Of a stretch of 64,000 nt of DNA, positions 13,501 to 26,900 are shown piece after piece; position 1 is the stretch's first letter; every line of letters starts with the position of its first letter. Origin of the DNA: Caprimulgus europaeus (lineage: Eukaryota > Chordata > Aves > Caprimulgiformes > Caprimulgidae); NCBI GenBank assembly GCA_907165065.1, contig OU015523.1, positions 116,586,246-116,650,245 of the forward strand. The letters run 5' to 3'. Both the position numbers and the translations under genes were made by a program. The notes beneath the pieces were generated by a model. That model was not told the origin of the DNA. It was given only the letters and a program-made list of their open reading frames with translations, and ran no database searches.

Positions 13501-16500
13501 GGTTTTGGAATTGATTAACACATCTTAATTTTTCTCCAGGCCTCTAATAGGAACGTTAAATGCCAGAAGGTCCAGGATTACTCCCTGCAGGATCTGGCTA
13601 CATTACATGCATTAATTCCCCTTCATGATTTAGAAATGATCAGTCAATCCTTAATATGATGTTTCATTTCTGTAAGATACTCCTTTTTTGTTCAGATTTC
13701 TTACTTTAAATATTGTGAATTACTAGGTTGAAATTATTCATATCAACACTATTAACAAATTTCTCATTTAATTTTCAGAATCATGTTGTTTTGGTAACAT
13801 AAGTTTTTCATATCCCATTAATGATACTACTCAACTGATTTCTTTTTAGTTGGTTAAACTTTGTAATTTTTTTTGTCAGAATTTATATCAAATGCATATG
13901 CCTGTTCTACCATCTTAATATTGACTCAGCCAAATACAACTGGTATGAATATAGGCTCTATGGGAAACTGTTTGGAAACAGACAAAATAGGAAAGTCTGA
14001 AATGTTCTTCAACTGTAACAGGCAGAGTGAACAATCCCTTCCACTTCTTAGAAAATGAAATCTGCTACGGAAAAGAAAATCAATGTCAATAAATTATTTT
14101 TTACTGCCGTTATTATGAATACCAGAAGCACTTGTAATTTCTTCTGCATAATAACTAGAGTTTGAAAGATGGATTTTAATCAGAACTTTTAACTCAAGTT
14201 TTCAAGGTTTTTACATTGTTTGATCTATTCATTGTGTACTTGTGTTTATTTTTGGGACCAAAACACATGAAATTTATTAAAGTATATCTTAATTGTCATT
14301 TGGCAACCTAGTTTCAAAGCAAACTGCATCCTTTTGAAGAACTTGGCTTTTTAAAATATTTCTTGTTATTTTGGTACTAAAAGGGATTATTTCATGCTTT
14401 CTTGAATTGCCCTACTTTTTACTATTTTGTATGTCATGGATGTAATATTTATCAAAAGGTGGTCTCTTTTAAATATGTATCCTAATTGTTCATTTTCTAT
14501 AAGTGACTCACTCATCGAACAGGAATATCCCATCCTAACTATATCCTATCCATTGTATATTTCTTGTAGCTCTAAATTTTTCTATTTACATCTGGGAAAA
14601 TTTCAGGTGTCCAAATAATTCCATTCTGGACCCCTGGATACCTGAGAAAAGCTGATCACAATGCCCATTTTTTTCTTAGTAAGGGAAAAATTCCAACATG
14701 TCATAATTGTTCTCAGTTCAAAGAAAGATAAAAGACTGGTATTTCAAAGAGAAAAATCTACAGGCAAGAAACTAAAAATATAAGAATCAGAAAATGATCA
14801 AACTACTGTGCATTGACAGTTGATACTATTTTGACACTTTCTGAATTGAAATTTTTCAAAATTTTTGGCCTACTTTTTTTTTTTTTTTTTTGTCATCTCA
14901 GTGCTTAACTCTTGTTCAGGATAAGAGGAAATAGTGAGTGAAATGATCCTAGCTATGACAGAAATTCTTGCTTTTGTTCAGCTCTTGCTTTTTACTCCTA
15001 TATTATATGGACACTACTTCATTACCTGTTGCTATTTGCACATACTTCCAAGTTATAAATTTCTTTTTCTTAAGGAAACTTTTAAAAACTTTGACCAGAA
15101 TGCAATTTGCCGATGGATATTTATTTAAAAAAAAAAAAAAAAAAAAAAGTCCTCTAGAGGAGTTTAGTTCCAGATTAAGACACTGGAATATACCTACATG
15201 CAAGAGTGCATGTGAACTGTAGGTCTAAACTCCCATGATAGTCATTAGAGATCTATTCAATGGAATCTAGAAATTAGTCATCTCACTAGAAAGCAGTCAC
15301 CAGGTTTCCCATAGCTGTCCTGATTGATCTCCAGCTGCCAGTCCCAAAATATGTGTATACCTTATATGCCCTGAATCATATTTCCTAGTCCTACTTTAAA
15401 GTCTCAACAAATCAAGTGTCTTAAATACAGCCAAGCATCTACTGAACTGAGCCTCTACTGGCTGAAACACCAAAACACACATGTATGCAACTCAATGTAG
15501 ATACCTAAACTGAAGTTTCTTAAATGAAGTCTCTGAACTGGCCCTCAAGCTCTGCTGTCACTAAAGTTGCATTTACACTCTCAAGTAACTGTGATCCAGA
15601 GTTCACCCCTGAAACCCAGGTCTTGGGTCACATGCACTTCAGTGTGTGTCACACCATTTGACTCCTCTTCTGGAATTGCCTGCTTCTCACCAAGTCAGCT
15701 GTGGTGCTGGGAACAGTTTGCTTCAGGGAATGAGATACATGCAAGTTCCCTCTACCCTACCTAATCTTCCAACACTATCCTAATGGACCTTGTGTTTAAA
15801 GCACTGAATTATGCTTATACTTCCTCAGGCTATAGATGAATATCCTCAGTGTGATGCTGTTAAAAACTTCACTGTAACACGGGCATGTGAGGTTTACAGG
15901 AGACACTGATATGCACTGTGGACACAGGGACTGGGATTCAGCTGCCAAAATCTAAATATTCAGTGTCATTTTATGTGTTGACAGATATCTCACCTTGCCT
16001 TCAGCTGCTGTTCCAGAAGAAGATGGGTTTCCTGTAAAGCCTATGTCATTTGTGCCAACTCTGTGCAGGTGGTTTGGAAACATTAGGGCATATAGATGGC
16101 ACTGGAAGCCAGTAATCAATTTTTGTAGTGGTTGTTTTTAATGATCCAGATATAATTTTTGTCACGTAGTTCATAATGATAATGATAATACTAGCATGTT
16201 TTCTTTTGAATTTTCAAAGGCTTTCCATTGCACAAATTGAGGAAAATTTCATATTTCAAAAGCAAAATGAAAATTCTGCCTTAATGTTTGCAGAGAACAA
16301 GATGGAAATGTCAGCCAACTACATCCTAGATTCTGAGGACCAGAAGGTACATAAGTAGAACCCCACATTCACTAATGATATTTCACATAATTTTTGACCA
16401 ATTTCATTCTTTTTTAATTTCAGCAGACAGTACACGGGGTATTCCTGTTATTTTTGTATACCTATAATTGATGATATTACATGCATTCAAACCAAGCTTA

Positions 16501-17247
16501 GGGACAACCTCTTTCCTTAGGGGCAAAAGCTAACCATCAGTCCACTGGGGGAAAAATTAATTAATTAACAAGTTGTGGAAAGGCTGAAGAGAGAGAGACT
16601 ATTTTATGATATGGAAGCTTTGGAACAGCTTTGATTGGTGAAACACCATCTGACATCAATGTTCCTCTGTGTGCGACAAAAAGTCATTTGTAAACAAACT
16701 TTGAGACATCAGTGATGACATTTGAGAGATGAAATCTGAAAACCTGTCCTGGTGAAACCAAAACAGAATAAATGATTCCCAGTGAGTCAGAAAAGAATCC
16801 AGAGCTCTAAAGAAATGAGTCAGAAACTAAATATACTGAGTAGGCTAAAGGCATGAAAAAAATAACTGTAGCAGTAGAAAGAATTTGCAGGAAACTCAAC
16901 CTAATTCAGTCAGTGGATAATGTGATCAAAATCTGTGAAACAGTTCATTTATATTAAATATGGCATGAGGTATTTTGATCACTTTGAGAAAAGTGGAATT
17001 GAATAATCTGTTTGCTGGCAATAAGAATTAAGTGTTTCACAAGAAGGGCAAGGATTCCAAGTAGGGGAAGGGAAAGCAAGTAAAGAAACAGAGAGCTGGA
17101 TAAGGAATAATTGACATGAAGTGATAGAAGTTACATCTAGACAGAGCTTGCAGCTGCAGCCTGGAGTCATGGGCAGTCTGTAGTCTGGAGGGTTTAGAGA
17201 CTCATGCCATTGCTTTGCCATTACGAGCACTGCCAGGCACTCTGTTT
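10578..17247. other. GRM5 intron, no gene recognised
   Basis: AT-rich sequence with a short (TA)n run at 11179-11193, an 18-T run at 14874-14891 and a 22-A run at 15127-15148. The minus-strand open frame at 11815-12204 (about 129 codons) has no recognisable domain or splice context and is probably chance. Confidence 0.55.
14874..15148. repeat. Poly-T (18) and poly-A (22) runs 235 bp apart
   Basis: T runs uninterrupted at 14874-14891 and A at 15127-15148. They face each other as T...A, but the sequence between them has no recognised SINE or retrogene. Counted as two separate homopolymers. Confidence 0.7.
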
Positions 17248-17749
17248 ATCACAGAATTGTAGAATGTTGTGAGTTGGAAGGGACCCACAAGGATCATTGA
17301 GCCCAACTCTTGCCCTAGTATAGGACAATCCTAAGATTCAGACCATGTGTCTGAGTGCCTTGTCCAAATGCTTTTTGAATATTGTCAGGCTTGGTGCCAT
17401 GCCCACCTTCCTAGGGAACCTGTTCCAATGCTCCACAACCCTCTGGGTGAAGAACCTTTTCCTAATGGCCAACCTGAACTTGCTCTGGCACATCTTCCTG
17501 CCATTTCCTCTGGTCCTATCATTGGTTGCCAGAGAGAAAAGTTCAGCACTTGCCCCTCCTTTTCACCTTGTGAGGAAGTTATAGACTGTGATGAGATCTC
17601 CTCTCAGTCTCCTCCAGGCTGAACAAACCAAGCAACCTCAGCCTTTCCTCATACAGCTTTCCCTCTAAGTCCTTCAGCAATTTAGTGGCCTCCTCTGGAC
17701 ACTGCACAGTAGCTTTATATCCTTTTTATACCATGGCACCCAAAACTGG
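17248..17749 (-). mobile_element. CR1 retrotransposon, minus orientation, 5' truncated
   Basis: Read on the plus strand, it begins with the inverted CR1 3' end (CACAGAATTGTAGAATG, GAGTTGGAAGGGACCCACAA). It continues through the antisense 3' UTR and the end of ORF2: CCTGTTCCAATGCTCCACAA, GGGTGAAGAACCTTTTCCTA, TGATGAGATCTCCTCTCAGT and TATACCATGGCACCCAAAAC. About 500 bp remain, covering only the far C-terminal part of the reverse-transcriptase ORF, with disabling changes. The plus-strand open frames here are antisense artefacts. Confidence 0.93.
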
Positions 17750-20700
17750 TAAGCATCCATATAGTTACATCAGCTGTTCATGTAAGTATGGCAGTACTAA
17801 TAAAATGTCCTTTCCCTTTACTGAGTACTCAGACTAGAGATTTGTGATGCTCATAGCAATTTAAAAGCTACACATAAGTATTTAGGGTATGAGTCACCCC
17901 TATATGCTCCTGGTTTAATCATTGATAGTTAGGAAAACTGCACATAAAATGGAAGTTAACTCTAACTAGAAAGCATTTTAAAACACTCTTTTCTCTGTTC
18001 TGAATTATACTGTCAGGCTGGAGAGATTTGCACCCTTAAAAATGAGTTTCAGATAAAATCACACTGGACATATTACAACTAATTCCCTACTGACTGCATT
18101 CTTTATCTCTTCCTCTGTTAATATGAGGATCTATGGAGAAGTACTCTTACAAGTGATAAAACATTTCCTTATGCTGAATGTGTGGGTGTGAAAGAGGAGG
18201 GAAATGTAGCTTATTCTATTTGCTAGATCTACAGCAAGATCTACAAAGAGAGTGTGCAAAAAATAGAGGCTAAAGACAGAGAAGTAGGTACCTGGGCTCA
18301 TTGTGCATACTTTGATTTGTATAGACAGTCTAAGAACAAAAGAACAGAATGGAAATGTAGAAGGCATGGGAGAGATATGAAAGCATCAGCTGAAGTGAGT
18401 AATATACATGATAATAGAAAAGAAGCTATATTTGGGAGACAGTCAGATGAACAACTTTGCAGCTATTACCCAAGAGCAGATTCCTGTTGTGTCCAAACAA
18501 GAGGTTCTAAATAACTCAGTATTATTGTTTCCATTCTTGCCATAGATAGTAGAAAGGCATGCAAAAGGAGAAAAAAGTTTAATTAGACTTTTTGCCATTT
18601 TTGTGCTGTGGTTAAAAATAGCAATTGAATATCTCAAATTTACATACTGAATTCTTTTTTCTGTGATGATATCTGCCACTCCCCTCATTTCTTTCTATTG
18701 CAAAATATTAAAAAGGAAAATCAGAACATTCTCAGTGGAAGGCAGTTTAAAATGTTTTGAGGATACTTCCATATGTAGCATGTTGAGAAGAAATGGTCAG
18801 CCACCATGATTGTGCTCTTCTTTCCTATCCCACAGATTACTCCTCCATGGAATCAGGGTCAGAGTTGTGTCTTGACAGAATCAGGAACATATGAATTCAT
18901 AAGAACTCTTTGTTTCCCAGAGGAAAAGTATCACACATAGTCCTAGTCAAAAAATACACCTGAAATGGGAACAATAACATGTTTAAATGGCATTGAGAAT
19001 CTTGGAAAACTTATCAAACACTAATGGGATGATGGAAGATAGTCAGATCATTTATTTTGAGCAATAAATTACTTATCAGGAAAATACCTGAACCTGTCCC
19101 TATGGAATATCAAGTCCAGGAGTGTCTGAATATGCTTCAGAGAAGGCATCTGCTTTTCTGTGTTCTTTTTTTGGTAGGTAATTACCAGATGGCAACTAGA
19201 GGGAAGAGGAAGGCCTAGTGACCATGCAACAGGCTGTCCAGGGATAGCCGAATTGCTGTTCACCATGTCTCCTAAAAGTGCAACTCTAGAGAAAGGAATA
19301 TAAATTCAGAATTATTTTTTTTTTCCTTTGCATGCCCACTGACAAGTCTCACCAAGAGAGGAGGATGTTTCCAACCATAATAGCATAATAGCATATTGCC
19401 TGATGACTAGTGTTATCACTCTTCAACAGCAGTAGCTGCAGGTTCGGGTCCTTCTGTTGGAGGAATTACATCTAGACCTCCCACTTCTGAGACAAGTGCT
19501 TCGAGTGAGACACAAACATAGAAAGAATGAGCACTGCTACTACCAACACAATGAACTCTGCTCCATTTTCTGTGAACACTCCAGTTTGTATAACATGTAA
19601 GAAGGTAAAATAATGCAGAAATTAATGAATTTTGAAAATCAATATGCAAATACATGGTTTTATTTTAATATGGTTTATTTTAAGCTAGTAATCCAACTTC
19701 ATCTTCAGTTTGATTTTACAGATTTTACAGCTATCCAGATATACCAATAACTATTGTACACCTCACATCTCACATCTCTAGATGCTTCTTAATGTATCTC
19801 CTTATTTGATACTTTCTCGGAACATGGGACATCTTTTTGTACCCACTGCAAGATTCATTCACGAACTGTGGAGAAATTGGCATTTTATGACACATTCTCT
19901 CCAACCAATACTAAATGTGTCCTTCAAAATGAGGCAGATTTTACCTTAAAAGTACCTACATCATTCCACCATGCAGAGTCCAGATGACAGACTGTATTTG
20001 ACCAGTTCAGTTCTATCCTGTGTCAATTTATTTTATCTGATGGAATTTCCTTTCCAGCACCACACTTATAAGCCTTAAGATGACTAACATTATAAAGATC
20101 ATGGTGCCAACAAATATAGACTCTTCAGAAGGAAGTTTTGAGGGTAAGTGTAAAGTAAGTGTGTGAAAACTGATGAACATTCTATTTAAAGAGATTCACA
20201 GCTTATAAATTGTTTTGGTTTGGTTTGGTTTGGTTTTTTTAAGACATAGTAACATGAGTTAAATTATTAAGATAACTCCTGGGTTTATCGTGCCTTCCGT
20301 CACTGATCCTTAGAACTAACATTAGTGATAATAATAGATAATGGCAATAACACTTAGCAATTAATGGTGACCTCTTTTCTGAAGATAAAATATAAATTAA
20401 GCCTCCCAATCTTCTTATGAAGTCATATATCTACTTACATCAATGGCCAATATATTGTATGCTCCTATTACCATTTACCACATCCTTACTTTCCCTACTT
20501 TTGAATTATGATCCCTTTTTACATCTTCATTTAAATTACATTGTAAGCTTTTGAGAGCATAATTACCTCTCCCGTTAGTTTTCTCATCGGCAAGTACTGT
20601 ATTGCAGGACACTGCCGTAATATTAATGATCCTAGGGCCTTACCAAATTATCACAAAACTGTCAACAGTAGAGTATGAATGAGGACCTGTTAAGAATTGA

Positions 20701-23700
20701 GCCAGTCTACCCAGATTTTAAAAGATATTTCAAGGATGAGCCACACAGGCTGTAGGTGGATTCTCCTGAATGGACTTGTTCTGCTGATAGAAGTCATTCT
20801 CTATCATCTTTGTAATCACCCATCGGCATATCGTGGTGGATTAATGTAGCGATATGTTAGATCCTAAAACACCTTACTGAAATTACACCTTACTGGAGGG
20901 ATCATCATTGTTACATAGTCTGGAACAGAGCTGCACATAACTATGCTGAATGAAGATGAAATAGATTTGTTTCACTAGATACATTTATTGTTTTATATGT
21001 AAATCTTATCCCAAGCTATTTTATTTCACCTAGACAGACAATATTCCTTTTCTAACTCTTCCTCCTTTCAACTGTCTTGAATGCACTCCCAAGGGTAAAG
21101 ACTTCTGTCAAGAATAAAGGAAAAGGAACTTGCAACTGATATAATAGGAACACTGAGAATCTAAATCCTCCTCATTTGATATGAAATGACTACAAAATAT
21201 ATATATTTTTTTCTGATTGGTAAGCATTAATTCTGAGTGTCTCATTTCAAAATCACATTTCATACTACATGAAGATCTGAACCTAAACTTTGGACTTGAA
21301 AGATTATATGTTGAGGGATGTTTCACATTCAAGTCCAAGTTTAGATGGTCTTTACTGCTGAAATAAGCCAAATCAAACTTAATTATAGGTTAGTGCTTTG
21401 CTTTGCTCTACTCCAACCTGATATTTAAATGTAGATGCTGTCTTCTTTGCTATCACATCCACTGTGACATCAAAACATTGTACATAGTGATGAAACTGAA
21501 ACTGCTAAATATGTATTGGTGACCTTTCTGTATTATTCCTTCTGAAAGCTCATCAATGAAGTTGAAAAATTAAGGCTCACAACACAAAGGTCACCCATCA
21601 CTTATGTTTGGGGGGACTTTGGTCAGGAATTAAAAACAGAGTCGTTAACAGGTTTGTGTTTCAAGAAGCCACTTTTTCACTAACCTAACTGTCCAGAAGA
21701 TACACTACTCATAAACAAAAAGTGATCCAAGTAGAAGAGAAGGTTTTATCTCAAACAAATTAACATGAATAAAAGACTGAGTACCCATCGAAGGGTCTAA
21801 TAGAACTATGATGTAATTAGCAGATAGTTGGCACTTCCATTCCTCCAGGTCTCATTTAGCAGTTACTTTGCACCACTATTTTTTCAGACTTGACACTGTG
21901 GTCATTACAGATGTTGTCATGCAGTATGTAGAAATAATGAGTTAGGAACACTGCAAACTGTCCCACACCCTTAAATACCATTCTTTGTCTTTGTGAGATT
22001 CTGTGCTAGTTTCATCTATTTTCCTAACAATTACCCTCAAATATGGGGTTTTTTTTGCCTGTACTCTGAATTACTTCTGATATATTCTTCGCAAGTAGCT
22101 GTATTACACATAGAATAAAATCAGTTCCAAATTATAAACTGCACAGCAGTGCTCCCTTTACTCTTGAATATAAACCATGAACAGTCAATTGAATCAATAT
22201 TATGCTTGCTCAATGTTTTTATTTGCAAAAAGAAAGGTCTTTAATTATTCACAATAATTTAGTTTCATCAAATGAACTTTACTCTTAAATTGTGTATTTT
22301 GGAAGACAACAACTGATATTTTCATATCTTGGCAAAGATTAACTACAAATACATTAAATCGGTAGTTGAATACTAATGTGATTCAATTGATACTTTGCAG
22401 ATGGGTATTTGTGACCTGTGAGAACCTTGATTATTTGTCTCTTGTAATCAAGCTTTCCTGCTGATTACTATTTATTAGCTATAACATGGTGCTACCCAAC
22501 TCTTGCATAAAGATCTGGGTTTGCTGTGCTGCGTACCGCATGAAGAAGTGTACTCTGAGGCAATTTGAAACAAGTATCTAACAATAAGAGTGAACAAAAG
22601 AGAGGAAAAGAACATGAGACTTTATGTAGCTAGAAGATTATTTCAGATCTCTCACAAATTGTTTTTAATAAATATTATGTTATTTAGGATGACAACAGTT
22701 GGCTGATATACTGAATACATTGTAACAGAAGAGCTCTAATTGTACAAAACAACTAAGCACTTGGGTAGTTCAGTGGTGTTGATGAAACCAATGATTCACA
22801 TGAATAATGAAACCTACATTTTCATTTTCAGGGAGGTTTTTTTCAATGTTGACATTTATGTTCATTCCAAAAGAGAATGAAGTTTTGACTTTTTTTTTCT
22901 AAAACATACAATTTTAAAAATAATTTATTTTGCATCAGTCAAAATTTTTCATACTATGGATGTTTTCTATTCTATGTTACAGTGGACTGTGGCATTCTTT
23001 CATGGTTTTACATTTCAAACTGAACATTAAAGTTCCATTTTAAAATTGCCAGAATGAATGTTTTGATGAAACCAAAATGTTCCAGTTTCAGTTTTTCCAA
23101 CTGTAATTTAAAAAACCATATTTTTCTCATGTGATGTTTTCTGTCAAATCCAATAAAGAAAACTGAGTGGTCATCATTGTGGATCTGCAACCTTAGGTTG
23201 AAAATTTTTCAAATTTGATTTCAGGTAAGGCCATCATAGTCAATGTTTTCACCATTAGGGTATGGATCAGCAAACATGCACATGTTTAACTTGCACAGGA
23301 ATGCCTGGTGAATACAGTGGAACCACACACACAGATCTTGATTTTGTACCTTCTTTCTGATGCATTTAACATTACTACTATGGGTAGTAGTAGATTAAAA
23401 AAAAAAAAAAAGGGGTCACACAGTCATGGCTGTAAAGAGCAGCAATACCTTGACTGGGGCATAAAACAGGTGTAGTAGACTAGAGAAATGCCTATTTTGA
23501 CTCATATTCTTGCTCTGAATGTGGTCCGATATTTATGAAAGGAACAAGAAATGCTCTTCTATAACAAGGAATGCTCTCTTTCATGTTCTTTCTCAGCTTT
23601 TGACAAAGTTCATCTTAGGACCTCCTAGTCCTGCAGTTATGCTTATGTCTTTTTTGTGACCCAATCCTTTTCTTCTATTAATTTATTTAATTTATTTTTC

Positions 23701-23718
23701 CATTCCTGAATTACATGA
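17750..23718. other. GRM5 intron, no gene recognised
   Basis: About 6 kb of AT-rich sequence. A (GGTTT)n run lies at 20214-20236 and a 15-A run at 23397-23411. Open frames are under 90 codons and unrecognised. Confidence 0.55.
20214..20236 (+). repeat. (GGTTT)n simple repeat
   Basis: About four GGTTT units followed by a T run. Confidence 0.8.
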
Positions 23719-23956
23719 TGTAGTGGGTTGACCTAGGCTAGCCAACAAGGGAGCACATACTGCTACAGTGTGGGTCCTTGATATGGTCCTACCAACTTCA
23801 TTGATGGGCTCAACTTTGGCCAGCAGCAGGTCCATCTTGGAGTGGGCTGGCATTAGCTCTCTCAGACTAATGGGGGAAGCTTCTGGCATCTTCTCATCGA
23901 AGACACCCCTGCAGACCCACTGTCGCCAAAACCTTGCCCCATAAAACAAATATACA
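23719..23956 (+). mobile_element. Internally deleted ERV LTR
   Basis: It begins TGTAGTGGGTTGACCTAGGC, a known bird LTR start. Within about 80 bases it passes to text normally near the LTR's 3' end: TGATGGGCTCAACTTTGGCC, GGTCCATCTTGGAGTGGGCT, GGGGGAAGCTTCTGGCATCT and GCCAAAACCTTGCCCCATAA, closing with TATACA. It is 238 bp against roughly 1 kb for the related element at 50794, so the middle is lost. CATGA lies immediately before the start and again over the end (23955-23959), a possible 5-bp target duplication overlapping the terminal CA. Confidence 0.82.
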
Positions 23957-26900
23957 TGAATACTTTTGGACTCTACAACACTCTTTGTTGGAGTTCTGCT
24001 GTCTATCACATTTCTGTTAATAAAAAAGATATATATTTTCTTAACAATATTCAGGCACTTTCTCTTTGTTCATTTCTCTTTCTCTCATTTTCTACAACAA
24101 TAGTAAGATTTGCACTGTATTTTCAGCTTCTACAAAGCTGCTTCCTTTCTTAGCTTTGCAGCTGATTTTCTCAGGAAGTGTAAATGGTAAAAATCATGTC
24201 CAATAAAGCCTGTCAAAACCACAATTGATGTTTACTGAACCCAGAGAAGAACTGCACTAATATTAAATTGTAGAATAGTTTTATTTCCATTCAGAGAAGG
24301 ATATTAAATATTTTAGGGTGAGAAGATTCTGAAATTAAATGAATCTATGTTAGAAAAAAGTCTGTATTTATTCATGCTTCTTTTCTAGCATGATGTGTTT
24401 GATTGACACAGCATTTATTCATTAACAGTAGGATATAAGCTATAAATAATATCTTCAAATTATTTTTGTATCAAAATACCTCATCAAATTCATTATACAT
24501 AATTGAACATGAAAAAAAGAAGACAGAGGCTCCCTTAAAAAAAGAAAAAAACATAGCAAACTTTTGTACTGGAGGTTGTATGCAGTCCATTTACTCCATT
24601 TGATATATGACATTTTATGTATTATTACAATACTTCGGTTTCAGTAACCCCAAAACAATGGGTTCTCAATAGAGTACTTCATAAATATTGAAGATTTCAA
24701 ACTTCATCTAGATTTGTTGATTCTCAGTTCATGCAGTGGCTTGTTGCCAAGCAAAGAATCTTGCTATGAAGACCAATAAAATGTATTATGCTAAGACTGG
24801 TTACGTAGTGGTTTTACGCTGTAGAGTTAAGATAACTGATACATTACAGAAGTAGCCAATAAAAAATATTTTCTTGAATTATTTCAAGTTGCTTTTGGCA
24901 GAAGCTGGGAGGATCAGGTTGGCACTTGGTCAGAATTTTTTATGGGGCAGTAGGAAGGGAAGAAACACAAGGTCCCTTTGTCAGCTGCAGTAATGGCAAT
25001 GGATACAGAGTGAATTGCAGATCTACAGCATGGGAGAGGAACTAGCACTAGAGTGAGGCATCAGCAGTGTAGGAGGAATGCTCCAACATTGTCATTTAAA
25101 GAAATTTTGGCCCTCAAACCTTTCCATTTTACTATACCTCTGGAGGCACGCCTGCAAGAGATAACTAAATTCTGGGAACTAAATTTTGAGCCATTTAGTC
25201 CATCAAGTGACACAGAAAGCAAACTGTCAAAGAATTGCTGCGACATGCTTTAGTCTGACTGGTCTGACCTGTTTTAAGTTTTCCTCTGAATGGTGTTGTT
25301 TCCTCGGAGCAACAGGGAATAACAACGATTTTTTTTCTAGAACCACATGATATTACTTTAACAATAAGGTTTTTTTTCTCTCAAAAGTATGATTTAAAAG
25401 TAAAACTCAATTTGAAGTTGACAAAGAGAAGGGAAAAAAAGAGGTGAAAATGGGCTGGTTTGTGTTGGTGGGAAAATGGCAACTTTTTGTTAAGGAATAA
25501 GCCCAGTATGAACATTTCTATCACTGCATGTAAATAAATACATAGCAGAGCTACATAAAACTGTCTACTTATCTTTCTGTCTGTGTTTTGATCTGTCTGT
25601 GCATCTGCATTCATTTCTTTAAGGACATTTTGTAGCAGATGGTTGAGAAAGAGGCCTTCTCCAATGAAGTCCTCAGAAAATTCAGGACTGAAGGAACAAA
25701 AAAAGATAAGGACTGAAGGTTTTAGGCAGGACTGGAGAGATATAAGTTCCTCTTCTACACACACATGCACATGCATGCGTGCATACACACACACTCACAC
25801 CTCCTTTGTGTGATAACTGGGAAGTTTTCATGCTGAGTTTGTACTGCCTAAATAAGTTTTCCACCCAACTCTTTCAACCACTTTTTCCCGTCCTTGCACT
25901 GCACTGACTCCATAGACAGCTTAGGAAAGGAAAATAAATTGGATTTTTGTTGTTGCAATGTTATCAGCACCATAGTGCTGGGGAAAGGAGATGAGAAGGC
26001 ATGAGTGGGAGAGGGTGGGATGGACACTGTTGAGAGCAGCATCACTCTAAACTGACATAAAAATGAAACTGTTTCTCAAACTCCGTGGTTAGTATTTTTA
26101 CATGAAGGAGCTAAGGTGATCATCATAGGTAACACATAATGGAGATAACAGAGATTAATCTTTTTTTTTTTCCTATTAATGGCTGTATCTGCAGCATTGT
26201 TCGATCACTAAGTTTCACATGGAGAAAAAGATAACCAGGGAGAAAGGATACTAGTTTATGTCTTGTATCTATGGAACAGAGCTTGCTACAGCTAACTGAC
26301 GTGAGAGTAAGCTGGGAAATTTTTAGTTCTTCTGAATGTATAACGAATGTTAACAACTTAGTGATGTTCCCTTGGACTTGCTTTTCATCATATAGGAAAG
26401 CTTAAAAAAAGGCATTTCAAAATTAATAGCAACAAACAACTTATTTAGCTGATTTAACTTCTTTACCTGATGGTAAAAGTATTACAGATTGCTTCTTCTC
26501 AAAAACTTCTTAAAATTGATGTGTTAGAACTGAAGCTATTAGAAGATCTGAATTTCTGTCACATGATAAAATTTGGAGTAAATAAAGAAATCAAAGGAAA
26601 AAAAATAGGAAAGAAATCCCATAGGAAAACCTGTTTCAAGATAAATATTTTCACAGGAAATAAATCTTAAAAAAAAGGAAGAGATATATATTTTTTCCAG
26701 CTACCAGCATAACAGAATCTTGTCCATCCCATGTGCATTGGTGCAAACTGCTTAGAAGAGGATGGAAAATATGACAAATGAAATTTTTGTAAGTAAGTAA
26801 GTGGGACATTTCTTCTAGACAGTCTCTCTGACAGAAAATTCTACTTTGAAATCTGTAGTTTTCACTATACCAAGACTGGACGTACGTTATAACCTGATAT

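Noticed and set aside
14874..15148. Possible retrogene or SINE framed by poly-T and poly-A
   Set aside because: Sequence between the runs shows no tRNA-like head, no gene similarity and no flanking target duplication.
25381..25794. 137-codon minus-strand open frame
   Set aside because: Its N-terminal part is a translation of the CA repeat at 25757-25801 and the remainder has no domain.
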